DNA of 22,555 bases from Ferruginibacter sp. (GTDB taxonomy: Bacteria > Bacteroidota > Bacteroidia > Chitinophagales > Chitinophagaceae), in the NCBI GenBank assembly GCA_025352435.1, contig JANXTN010000277.1, positions 1 to 22,555 of the forward strand, written 5' to 3'. The notes beneath the pieces are model-generated. The model worked only from the letters and a program-made list of their open reading frames with translations, did not search any database and had not been told where the DNA came from. Of this stretch, positions 8,081 to 15,175 are shown piece after piece (the first letter of the stretch is position 1; the number at the start of each line of letters is the position of its first letter). The position numbers and the translations under genes were made by a program.

Positions 8081-8920
8081 TTATAAAATTAAATTATCTA
8101 TGAGCCTAATATCATTCAAATAGGCTGCCACAAGTGCCACGAGCTTTTTATCTCCATCCCAGTAGTCTATAAGTTCAAGAGTTTCAGCATCCGCAATTTC
8201 TGTATAATCTACTTTATAACCATTTTCTGTTAGAAGATTTGTTGCTGTACTTTTTATCTTGTCAAGTTTACCCGGCTTTATTTCACTTTTGATAAATTTT
8301 AAAGTTTCAATAATTTTTAAAGCAGCAATTCTTTCATTTTTATTTAATCTTATATTTCTACTGCTCATAGCAAGCTCATCATTTTCTCTCACTGTTTCGC
8401 AAACTTTTAATACCACATCATAATTTTTACTTGCCATCATTTTTTTAATAACCATGCATTGCTGATAATCTTTTTCCCCGAGATAAAGAGTATTCGGGTT
8501 AACAGCCTTTAAAAGCTTATCTACAATAATGCATACACCCTGAAAATGCCCAGGTCGGTATTTTCCTTCTAAAATTGTTTCCAGCATACCTAAATTGTAA
8601 TGTTCGTTTTTTTCACCTTCAACATACATTTCAGCGGTTGATGGTAAAAACAATATATCGCATACTGCCAATTCCAGTTGATCAATATCTTTTTCAATAG
8701 TTATGGGATACTTCTGCAAATCGATTGCATTATTAAACTGAGTAGGATTTACAAAAATGCTGCAAACAGTAAAATCATTTTCTGATTTTGATTTCTCAAT
8801 AAGGGATATATGCCCGGCATGAAGAGCGCCCATAGTTGGCACAAAACCAATTGTTTTGCCGTTAGACTTTTTCTGAGCGAGTATTTCTTCTATCTTATCA
8901 ATATGCTTAATAATAATCAT
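8081..8920 (-). CDS. panC: pantoate--beta-alanine ligase
   Basis: ATP-dependent condensation of pantoate with beta-alanine to give pantothenate, the last step before CoA synthesis. The start is placed at ATG 8920 (MIIIKHIDKIEEI), giving 280 residues. A longer TTG-initiated frame from 8965 adds 15 residues unlike the family. Motifs are GFVPTMGALHAGHISL with HAGH at 34-37, FVNPTQF, EGKYRPGHFQGV, LYLGEKDYQQ and SSRNIRL, all typical catalytic and ATP/pantoate contacts. It is the first gene of the minus-strand run panC, ybhN-like, rfaE2-like, possibly ppk1, and diverges from the starch-synthase-like gene at 9026. An aspartate decarboxylase (panD) gene, which often follows panC in Bacteroidota, is not here. 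Confidence 0.95.
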   Translation of the reverse strand: MIIIKHIDKIEEILAQKKSNGKTIGFVPTMGALHAGHISLIEKSKSENDFTVCSIFVNPTQFNNAIDLQKYPITIEKDIDQLELAVCDILFLPSTAEMYVEGEKNEHYNLGMLETILEGKYRPGHFQGVCIIVDKLLKAVNPNTLYLGEKDYQQCMVIKKMMASKNYDVVLKVCETVRENDELAMSSRNIRLNKNERIAALKIIETLKFIKSEIKPGKLDKIKSTATNLLTENGYKVDYTEIADAETLELIDYWDGDKKLVALVAAYLNDIRLIDNLIL

Positions 8921-8975
8921 GAGGGTAATTATGTGTAGATGGGTTGTAGATAGCTGTTTATTCAATAAATTATGT

Positions 8976-8983
8976 TACTTTTG
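8976..8983 (+). promoter_or_regulatory. Bacteroidota-type -7 promoter element for the starch-synthase-like gene
   Basis: TACTTTTG followed by CA matches TAnnTTTG. It lies 42 bases before the ATG at 9026 in the intergenic stretch shared with divergent panC. A -33 element at proper spacing is not obvious. Confidence 0.55.
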
Positions 8984-9025
8984 CAGCCGTTTCGAATTTC
9001 TTTTTGTACCTAATTCTGCTCATCC

Positions 9026-9838
9026 ATGTCTACAAAGAAAAGGATTTTATTTATTGCCAATGAAATGTCACCTTATATAGATGGTACTTCATTTGCAGAA
9101 ATCGTAAACAAACTTGCTGTTTTATCTAATGATAATAATATGGAAGTAAGGTGCATAATGCCAAAATTTGGTACGATTAACGAGCGCAGACATAGGTTAC
9201 ATGAAGTGGTAAGACTTTCCGGAATTAATGTGTCTATAGATAATGATGATTATCCCCTTATAATTAAAGTTGCCTCTTTACCAAATGCAAGGTTGCAGGT
9301 GTATTTTTTGGATAACGAAGATTTTTTTAAACGGAAATGGGTTTTTGCAGATGATTCAGGAAAATTTTTTGATGATAATGGTTTAAGAGCAGTATTGTTT
9401 TGTAAAGGCGCTTTAGAAACGGTAAAAAAATTTGGGTGGCCTCCGGATATCATTCACTGCAGTGGGTGGATGACAGGGTTGATTCCGATGTTTATACGTT
9501 CGGCCTATAAAAAAGAACCTGTATTTAGCCACTGTAAGGTTGTTTACACAATAGGGGATACAACTTTTAAAGAAAAATTAAGTCCTGATTTTTTAAAACT
9601 TGCAACTATAAACGATAACGTTACTAAAAAAGAACTTGAGCCTTTTAAAGATCTTAATAACCTGGCCATGTATAGAGGCGGTGCAACTTATGCAGATGCT
9701 GTTACTTTCGGTACCGCAAAACCAGACAAAAAATTAGTTGAAGAATTTACCAAAGTGCGTGGCAAAAAAATTCTAAAGTACAATGCAGAGACTGATTTAA
9801 CAGACTATTTACAATTGTATGCCGACCTTACCAAATAA
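9026..9838 (+). CDS. degenerate glycogen/starch-synthase N-terminal domain protein (GT5-like)
   Basis: The 270 residues match only the N-terminal Rossmann half of GT5 glycogen synthases: RILFIANEMSPYI at 6-18 aligns with the E. coli GlgA start, and DIIHCSGWMTGLIP at 141-154 aligns with the DVVHAHDWHAGL region. The whole C-terminal nucleotide-binding half is absent. The ADP-glucose loop KTGG is replaced by DGTS (19-22), the conserved D-W-H becomes G-W-M, and the H-N of the next strand (VFTVHN) becomes I-G-D (VYTIGD). An active glycosyltransferase is therefore unlikely; a binding or regulatory role is inference. The same short protein opposite panC is a familiar Bacteroidota arrangement and is usually annotated as glycogen synthase. 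The DUF4270 gene follows after 32 bases, probably in one operon. Confidence 0.85.
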   Translation: MSTKKRILFIANEMSPYIDGTSFAEIVNKLAVLSNDNNMEVRCIMPKFGTINERRHRLHEVVRLSGINVSIDNDDYPLIIKVASLPNARLQVYFLDNEDFFKRKWVFADDSGKFFDDNGLRAVLFCKGALETVKKFGWPPDIIHCSGWMTGLIPMFIRSAYKKEPVFSHCKVVYTIGDTTFKEKLSPDFLKLATINDNVTKKELEPFKDLNNLAMYRGGATYADAVTFGTAKPDKKLVEEFTKVRGKKILKYNAETDLTDYLQLYADLTK

Positions 9839-9870
9839 TTAATCAGAAACTATTTATTAAAATTATTGCT

Positions 9871-11436
9871 TTGCACAAAAGATTTTTATTAGCTGCCTCA
9901 ACTGCAGCTTTTTTATTGATAGCTATTGGAATAGGTTGCACCAAATTAGATACTACAACCTTAGGAGCCGATTTAGTTACCGTAGACAATGTGAATACAT
10001 TTGCAGATACCCTTGCAGTAAATGCAACTCAAGGAATTTTTAACGACAGTACTATTTTACAAAAGGGAGATAACCATGCAATTGGTGTAATTACTACGGA
10101 CCCTTTATTTGGTAAAACTGATGCAAGAATTTACGTTCAGTTTAAACCTACTTTTTATCCATTTTATTTTGGGAGCGCCGGCGATACAACAAAATTTGAC
10201 CCTAATAATAAGGCAGGTTTTGATTCAGCTTTTGTTACACTTTCTTATAAAGGTGCATGGGGAGATACCTCTGTCATAGGTAACATTCCACAAACTTTTG
10301 AAGTGAGGGCCGTTGTTGATGATAACTTTAGAATTAAAACGGATACAATACGTCCTGTTGGAGATATTCCTCCTTCCGTTGACAATACAATTTTAGGATC
10401 GGCCATCATTACTCCTAACATTATTGCACAAAAAACTAAATTTACCACAGGGCGGGATTCTGTCAATAACCAAATAAGAATTAAATTGACAGGTGCCGGT
10501 GATTCTTACGCTGCAGCAATTTTTAATAGTCAGGATTCATCTGCAACGGGCACAAAAAATGGCTTTTTAAATGATTCCGTTTTTAGAAAAAAATACAATG
10601 GTTTTGAAATCAGAGTAAAAAATAATACAGCAGGAAATACTTTATTTTACGTAAATCTTGCAGAAGCAAAATCACGTTTTGAATTTCATTATCACAAAAC
10701 CAAAAATGGTATAAGAGATACAATTATACAAAGCTTTCAGGCATATACTTCCAGAGTAGGTAGCATTGCATCTTCCTCCAGTATGAATTATATCAAAAGA
10801 GATTATACAGGAGTTACTTTTCCAGGTCCTAATGCCCCAACAGCTAATGTTTTTTTACAAACATCACCGGGCACATTTGCAAATTTGAGTATCCCGAGTC
10901 TCACAGGTTATACCAACCGCATTATCCACAGAGCATTTATCATTGTTGAGCAAACGCCAGATCAGGCTGCCACAGATAATATTTTTACACCACCCCCATA
11001 TTTGTATTTGGATTTAAAAGATACGGCGTTTAGTGTTCCTCAACGTTACAAGCCTGTATATTTTGATCTTACAAATGCGGTTCCTTACAATCCTGATGCT
11101 ACTTCAGTGAATGGCGTATATCATCCTTTTCCTTTTGGAAATGTTGATGTAAATACTTTCGGCGGTGCCGCATTAAAAAGATTTGAGCCTGCGGGAAATG
11201 TATTTTATCGATATGAAATAAATTTAACGAGATACGTTCAACACATTGTTTCAAACGGATATAAAAACTACGAACTGCGTTTGTATGCACCTTTCAATTA
11301 TTATTATCCTCAGTATCTTGGTACACAATACATTATTCCTTTTTATAACCCAATTGCATTGGGAAGAGTAAGGGTAGGTACAGGATTAAATAATAATCAC
11401 AAAATGAAAATGGTAGTTATATATTCAAAAGTGTAG
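9871..11436 (+). CDS. DUF4270 family lipoprotein
   Basis: The signal peptide is MHKRFLLAASTAAFLLIAIGIGC with Cys23 as the lipobox cysteine, so the mature protein is probably lipid-anchored in the outer membrane or periplasm. The long, strand-rich body contains the family pattern: an early TLGADL / DTLAVNATQG / TDPLFGKTDARIYVQF stretch, a central AFVTLSYKG strand, and a C-terminal part rich in aromatic residues ending RVRVGTGLNNN and MKMVVIYSKV. The function of DUF4270 is unknown. The start is TTG: the upstream frame contains no ATG or GTG, and the first internal Met is far inside. It follows the starch-synthase-like gene by 32 bases and ends before a strong terminator. Confidence 0.85.
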   Translation: MHKRFLLAASTAAFLLIAIGIGCTKLDTTTLGADLVTVDNVNTFADTLAVNATQGIFNDSTILQKGDNHAIGVITTDPLFGKTDARIYVQFKPTFYPFYFGSAGDTTKFDPNNKAGFDSAFVTLSYKGAWGDTSVIGNIPQTFEVRAVVDDNFRIKTDTIRPVGDIPPSVDNTILGSAIITPNIIAQKTKFTTGRDSVNNQIRIKLTGAGDSYAAAIFNSQDSSATGTKNGFLNDSVFRKKYNGFEIRVKNNTAGNTLFYVNLAEAKSRFEFHYHKTKNGIRDTIIQSFQAYTSRVGSIASSSSMNYIKRDYTGVTFPGPNAPTANVFLQTSPGTFANLSIPSLTGYTNRIIHRAFIIVEQTPDQAATDNIFTPPPYLYLDLKDTAFSVPQRYKPVYFDLTNAVPYNPDATSVNGVYHPFPFGNVDVNTFGGAALKRFEPAGNVFYRYEINLTRYVQHIVSNGYKNYELRLYAPFNYYYPQYLGTQYIIPFYNPIALGRVRVGTGLNNNHKMKMVVIYSKV

Positions 11437-11446
11437 ATACCATTAC

Positions 11447-11472
11447 AAAGCCTTTTAGTATAAAAGGCTTTT
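11447..11472 (+). terminator. intrinsic terminator after DUF4270 gene
   Basis: AAAGCCTTTTA / TAAAAGGCTTT forms an 11-bp perfect stem with a 3-base loop and a T-rich tail (TTTTCT). It lies about 10 bases after the stop codon. Confidence 0.85.
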
Positions 11473-11493
11473 CTATTAAATCATTTACCCCCT

Positions 11494-11501
11494 TATCTTT
11501 G
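11494..11501 (+). promoter_or_regulatory. Bacteroidota-type -7 promoter element for metK
   Basis: TATCTTTG followed by CA is an exact TAnnTTTG match, 19 bases before the metK ATG. The 84-base gap between DUF4270 and metK has no room for a SAM riboswitch besides the terminator. Confidence 0.65.
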
Positions 11502-11520
11502 CAATCTTAAAAAAATAAAG

Positions 11521-12780
11521 ATGCCTTATTTATTTACATCTGAATCCGTTAGTGAAGGGCACCCGGATAAAATTGCTGACCAGATTAGTGATGCACTTAT
11601 AGATAATTTTTTAGCCTTTGACCCAACCAGCAAAGTAGCATGTGAAACCCTCGTTACTACAGGACAGGTTGTACTTGCGGGCGAAGTTAGAAGTAAGGCC
11701 TACCTTGATGTACAAGAAATTGCCAGAGGTGTTATTCGCAAAATTGGCTATACCAAAAGTGAGTATATGTTTGAGGCAAATTCATGCGGTATTATATCTG
11801 CCATTCATGAACAATCTCAGGATATAAACCAGGGTGTAGATAAGAAGAAAAAAGAAGAACAAGGTGCAGGTGATCAGGGGATGATGTTTGGTTATGCTAC
11901 AAATGAAACTGACAACTACATGCCACTTGCCTTGGCATTATCTCATGATATTTTAAAAGAACTTGCTGCAGTAAGAAGAGAAAATACCGAAATAAAATAT
12001 TTGCGCCCTGATGCGAAAAGCCAGATTACATTAGAATATGATGATAATAATAAGCCTATTAGAATTGAGGCAATTGTAGTTTCAACACAACATGATGATT
12101 TTGCAAAGGACGAAACGATGCTTGCAAAAATTAAAAAAGACATCATCAACATTGTTATACCTCGTGTGAAAGCAAAGTATAAAAAATATGATCACCTTTT
12201 TACCAATAAAATTAAGTACCACATTAACCCAACAGGCAAATTTGTAATTGGTGGACCACACGGCGATACGGGGCTTACAGGTCGTAAGATTATTGTAGAT
12301 ACCTATGGTGGTAAAGGCGCACATGGTGGTGGTGCATTTAGTGGTAAAGATCCAAGTAAAGTAGATAGAAGTGCTGCTTATGCAACAAGGCATATTGCTA
12401 AAAATTTAGTGGCGGCAGGGCTATGTGATGAAGTTCTTGTACAGGTGAGTTATGCAATTGGCGTTGCACAACCAACGAGCATCAATGTCGTTACTTATGG
12501 CACAGCAAAAGTGACTTTGACTGATGGGCAAATTGCAAACGAAATAATAAAAATGCCTTGCTTTGATATGCGTCCATATTTTATTGAGCAAAGATTAAAA
12601 CTGCGTAATCCTATTTATAGCGAAACTGCATCTTACGGACACATGGGCCGTACACCGGAGAAAGTTGAAAAAATATTCACTTCACCATCAGGAGTTGTAG
12701 TAAAGAAAAAAGTAGAATTATTTACTTGGGAAAAACTAGATGCAGTTAAAGAAGTAAAAAAGGTTTTCGGCATTAAATAA
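11521..12780 (+). CDS. metK: S-adenosylmethionine synthetase
   Basis: Makes S-adenosylmethionine from methionine and ATP in the cytoplasm. All three family domains are present across 419 residues. [15 protein letters not shown] (11-25) carries the ATP/Mg contacts, [12 protein letters not shown] (115-126) is the hexapeptide signature region, and [19 protein letters not shown] (269-287) holds the phosphate-binding loop. It is longer than E. coli MetK (384), with a charged stretch after [13 protein letters not shown] and an extended C-terminus, as is common in Bacteroidota. The ATG start is preceded by a good -7 promoter element, and the gene is closed by a strong hairpin, so it is a single-gene unit. 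Confidence 0.97.
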   Translation: MPYLFTSESVSEGHPDKIADQISDALIDNFLAFDPTSKVACETLVTTGQVVLAGEVRSKAYLDVQEIARGVIRKIGYTKSEYMFEANSCGIISAIHEQSQDINQGVDKKKKEEQGAGDQGMMFGYATNETDNYMPLALALSHDILKELAAVRRENTEIKYLRPDAKSQITLEYDDNNKPIRIEAIVVSTQHDDFAKDETMLAKIKKDIINIVIPRVKAKYKKYDHLFTNKIKYHINPTGKFVIGGPHGDTGLTGRKIIVDTYGGKGAHGGGAFSGKDPSKVDRSAAYATRHIAKNLVAAGLCDEVLVQVSYAIGVAQPTSINVVTYGTAKVTLTDGQIANEIIKMPCFDMRPYFIEQRLKLRNPIYSETASYGHMGRTPEKVEKIFTSPSGVVVKKKVELFTWEKLDAVKEVKKVFGIK

Positions 12781-12807
12781 AGTTGTTTTTCAGAATAATA
12801 GAATTGT

Positions 12808-12842
12808 AAAGACCATAAGTTCTTGATTGACTTATGGTCTTT
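12808..12842 (+). terminator. intrinsic terminator after metK
   Basis: AAAGACCATAAGT / ACTTATGGTCTTT is a perfect 13-bp stem with a 9-base loop followed by a short T run, 27 bases after the metK stop. Confidence 0.87.
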
Positions 12843-12872
12843 TAGTATCAACAAATAAATTAATTTTAAACA

Positions 12873-13637
12873 GTGAAAGAGTTTAGACACCAACATAAGC
12901 GGCCAAAAAAAAATACCTTAGTAGTAGGTAGAACAGCCATCATTGCTGCTATGAAAGACGGTAAGCAGTTGGACAGAATTTATGTGCAGACTGCGGTGCA
13001 TGGAGATACGATAGATGAGATCAGAGTATTGGCAGAAAAATTTATGGTGCCCATAAATAAAGTACCTGTTGAAAAACTTAATAATTTTAATGTTAGCAAC
13101 CACGAAGGTTGTATCGCACAAATTTCAAAAATTCAATATCAAAATTTACAGGATGTAATTTCTTTTGTTGTTGAAAATGGCGAAGTTCCATTGTTTATCA
13201 TTTTAGATGGAATAACAGATATAAGAAATATAGGTGCCATTGCAAGAAGCGCATATTGCTTTGGTGTGAATGCTATTATTATACCTGATAAAGGTGTTGG
13301 TTCTTTGAATGAAGATGCAATATTAACTTCGGCAGGTGCATTAGAAAATATTGCGGTTTGTAGGGTGAACAGTCTGATGAAAGCAGTTGATGATCTTCAC
13401 TTAAATGGAATAAAAGTTTTTGCAAGTGTTATGGGAGCTACAACCAGCTCATACGAATGTAATTTTGCAGAACCTACTGCGATTGTAATGGGGGCTGAAG
13501 AGAAAGGTATTTATCCTGCTTTGATGAAAGTGTGCGATGAGAAATTTGCAATACCGATGAAGGGAGATTTCGATTCTTTAAATGTAAGTGTAGCAACAGG
13601 AGTAATTTTATACGAAGTTGCAAAGCAAAGAAGATAG
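12873..13637 (+). CDS. rlmB: RlmB-type 23S rRNA 2'-O-methyltransferase (SpoU/TrmH family)
   Basis: A SPOUT methyltransferase that methylates ribose in RNA using S-adenosylmethionine; the RlmB group modifies G2251 of 23S rRNA. The N-terminal substrate-binding domain (about residues 14-90) begins NTLVVGRTAIIAAMKDGKQ. The catalytic knot contains motif 1 (LDGITDIRNIGAIARSAYCFG), motif 2 (IVMGAEEKGI) and motif 3 (IPMKGDFDSLNVSVATGV), with the expected Asn, Arg and Glu residues. The start is GTG at 12873; the basic N-terminus (KEFRHQHKRPKK) is family-like. It abuts the convergent DUF721 gene with no gap. Exact target (rRNA rather than tRNA) is assigned by family. Confidence 0.9.
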   Translation: MKEFRHQHKRPKKNTLVVGRTAIIAAMKDGKQLDRIYVQTAVHGDTIDEIRVLAEKFMVPINKVPVEKLNNFNVSNHEGCIAQISKIQYQNLQDVISFVVENGEVPLFIILDGITDIRNIGAIARSAYCFGVNAIIIPDKGVGSLNEDAILTSAGALENIAVCRVNSLMKAVDDLHLNGIKVFASVMGATTSSYECNFAEPTAIVMGAEEKGIYPALMKVCDEKFAIPMKGDFDSLNVSVATGVILYEVAKQRR

Positions 13638-13919
13638 TTATCTAACAACAACTTCTTTTACAACTTTTTCACCGAGTTCTAAGTTTACCATTTCTATGAT
13701 TTTTTCCTTTTGGTAGAGCAACTCATTTTTAAGCGGAGCAACCACTGTTGTAACAAATAATGTAGTGCCTGTGATTTGTATTTTGTCGGTATATTTTGCT
13801 ATCGTTTTACCCATGATTTTTTCCCATACATCTTCAATTTGCAGAGCCTGCACACTCGTTTTTAATTTACTTTTATTTAAAAATTGTTGAAGCGCTTCTG
13901 CCATGGAAACTTCTGCCAT
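13638..13919 (-). CDS. DUF721 (DciA-like) protein
   Basis: The start is set at ATG 13919 (MAEVSMAEALQQFLNKSKL), giving 93 residues. A TTG-initiated extension from 13940 would overlap recF and adds only NSKSKK, so it is less likely. The DUF721 pattern is present: an N-terminal helix (EALQQFLNKSKLKTSV), IEDVWEKIMGKTIAKYTDKIQITGTTLFVTT and a final APLKNELLYQKEKIIEMVN helix. Members of this family in other phyla (DciA) load or recruit the replicative helicase DnaB, while others are uncharacterised. recF lies 10 bases upstream on the same strand, a pairing also seen in other phyla, which supports a replication role. The gene ends exactly where rlmB ends on the other strand. Confidence 0.82.
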   Translation of the reverse strand: MAEVSMAEALQQFLNKSKLKTSVQALQIEDVWEKIMGKTIAKYTDKIQITGTTLFVTTVVAPLKNELLYQKEKIIEMVNLELGEKVVKEVVVR

Positions 13920-13929
13920 TTTTTTTGAT

Positions 13930-15012
13930 TTAGAGTTCAATTAATTGCCCATCTATTTGTAGCTTTTCAAAAATACTTTGAAGCCTTTGAGGATGTGTAT
14001 CCGTTATAAAAACCTGTCCATCATTTTCATGACAAACCCATTGTAACAAACGTTCCATTCTTTTTTCATCCAGTTTTTCAAACACATCATCCAACAACAA
14101 AATGGGGCTAAAAGATTTGTAGTCTTTCAGCAACTGATATTGTGCCAGTTTTAATGCAAATAAAAGACTTTTTCGCTGCCCTTGGCTGGCTATACTTTTA
14201 AAAGGCTGTTCATTTAAAGTTAAAGTAATATCATCTTTATGTATTCCTTCACTCGTTCGTTGCACTATCCTATCTTTTTCAAACATTTTTTTTAAGATAG
14301 ATTCAAAATCATTTTCCTGCAATTTGCTTCTGTAAATAAAACTTACTGTTTCGTAATTGTCTGCAATTCGTTTATAAAAAAGTTCTATAAGTGGGATTAA
14401 TTTCTGAGAAAATCGCTCTCTTTTTTCAAAAACAATTTTACCAGGATTTATTAGCTGGTTATTTATTATTTCCAATAGCCCCAAGTCTATTTTCCCTTGT
14501 TCTGCAAAACGTTTTAATAAACTGTTTCTTTGCAACAATACCTTGTTATAGATAATCAGTTGCTGTAAGTATTCTCCATCAAGCTGGCAAATCACAGTAT
14601 CTAAATACCTTCGTCTTCCTTCACTGCCTCCAATAATTATTTCTACATCATCCGGCGCTATAATAACTGCAGGTAATAATCCAATATGTTTTGAAAGTTT
14701 TTCATATGGCACATCGTTCAACAAAAATTCTTTTTTTGACGTGTTCCGGTTTATGCAGGTAATTTTTTGTAAATCGCCACTATTGTCAAAATTACCTTCA
14801 AGCCTAAACCCATCTTTCTCAAAATTTGTGTTGAGCGAATCTGTGTTTGTAAAATAGCTTTTTGTAAAACAGCAATAATAAATTGCATCAAGTAAATTAG
14901 TTTTCCCTATTCCATTTAAGCCGCTTATTCCAATTATATTTTTAGAAAAATTGAAGTAGGAAATGTCGTAATTTTTAAAATGGGTGATGGTTATTTTGTG
15001 AAGACGAAGCAT
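13930..15012 (-). CDS. recF: DNA replication/repair protein RecF
   Basis: An SMC-like ATPase that binds gapped DNA and helps load RecA through RecO and RecR. Walker A is GLNGIGKT at 31-38. The conserved LPAVIIAPDDVEII segment lies near 113-126, followed by GGSEGRRRYLD. The ABC signature SQGQRKS is at 276-282, and Walker B, ILLLDDVFEKLDEKR, is at 304-318 with the D-loop. The length of 360 residues is standard. The ATG start gives the usual MLRLHKITITHFKNY. It is transcribed with the DUF721 gene, and its promoter lies in the 163-base gap before pdhA. Confidence 0.95.
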   Translation of the reverse strand: MLRLHKITITHFKNYDISYFNFSKNIIGISGLNGIGKTNLLDAIYYCCFTKSYFTNTDSLNTNFEKDGFRLEGNFDNSGDLQKITCINRNTSKKEFLLNDVPYEKLSKHIGLLPAVIIAPDDVEIIIGGSEGRRRYLDTVICQLDGEYLQQLIIYNKVLLQRNSLLKRFAEQGKIDLGLLEIINNQLINPGKIVFEKRERFSQKLIPLIELFYKRIADNYETVSFIYRSKLQENDFESILKKMFEKDRIVQRTSEGIHKDDITLTLNEQPFKSIASQGQRKSLLFALKLAQYQLLKDYKSFSPILLLDDVFEKLDEKRMERLLQWVCHENDGQVFITDTHPQRLQSIFEKLQIDGQLIEL

Positions 15013-15148
15013 TGTCTTGTAAAGATAAAGTATAAGCCTACTAGAATTTAATTTGATAAATAATACGATATTACAGGCAATGTTTATTTTTCATTGTTGA
15101 ATCATTTTTGGTTCTATGTTATTGTAAATAACCTAAACTCAAATTTCC

Positions 15149-15156
15149 TATATTTG
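15149..15156 (+). promoter_or_regulatory. Bacteroidota-type -7 promoter element for pdhA operon
   Basis: TATATTTG followed by CA matches TAnnTTTG, 19 bases before the TTG start of pdhA. A TTG at 15122-15124 is a possible -33 element, but the spacing is longer than usual. The rest of the gap between recF and pdhA (15013-15175) holds only AT-rich sequence and a small imperfect inverted repeat (GTTAT/ATAAC at about 15118-15132). Confidence 0.6.
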
Positions 15157-15175
15157 CACCCTAAATTATACTCCA

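Noticed and set aside
8921..8965. N-terminal extension of panC from a TTG at 8965
   Set aside because: The extra residues are unlike the family, while the ATG at 8920 gives the normal start.
9026..9838. Truncated glgA pseudogene
   Set aside because: There is no frameshift or remnant of the second half downstream; the intact frame, own promoter and recurring short form in the phylum point to a maintained gene.
11473..11520. SAM riboswitch before metK
   Set aside because: Only about 50 bases separate the terminator from the ATG, too short for any known SAM riboswitch, and a promoter fills the space.
12082..12393. 103-codon antisense frame inside metK
   Set aside because: The composition is cysteine- and aromatic-rich as expected of a complement of a conserved gene; no domain or leader supports it.
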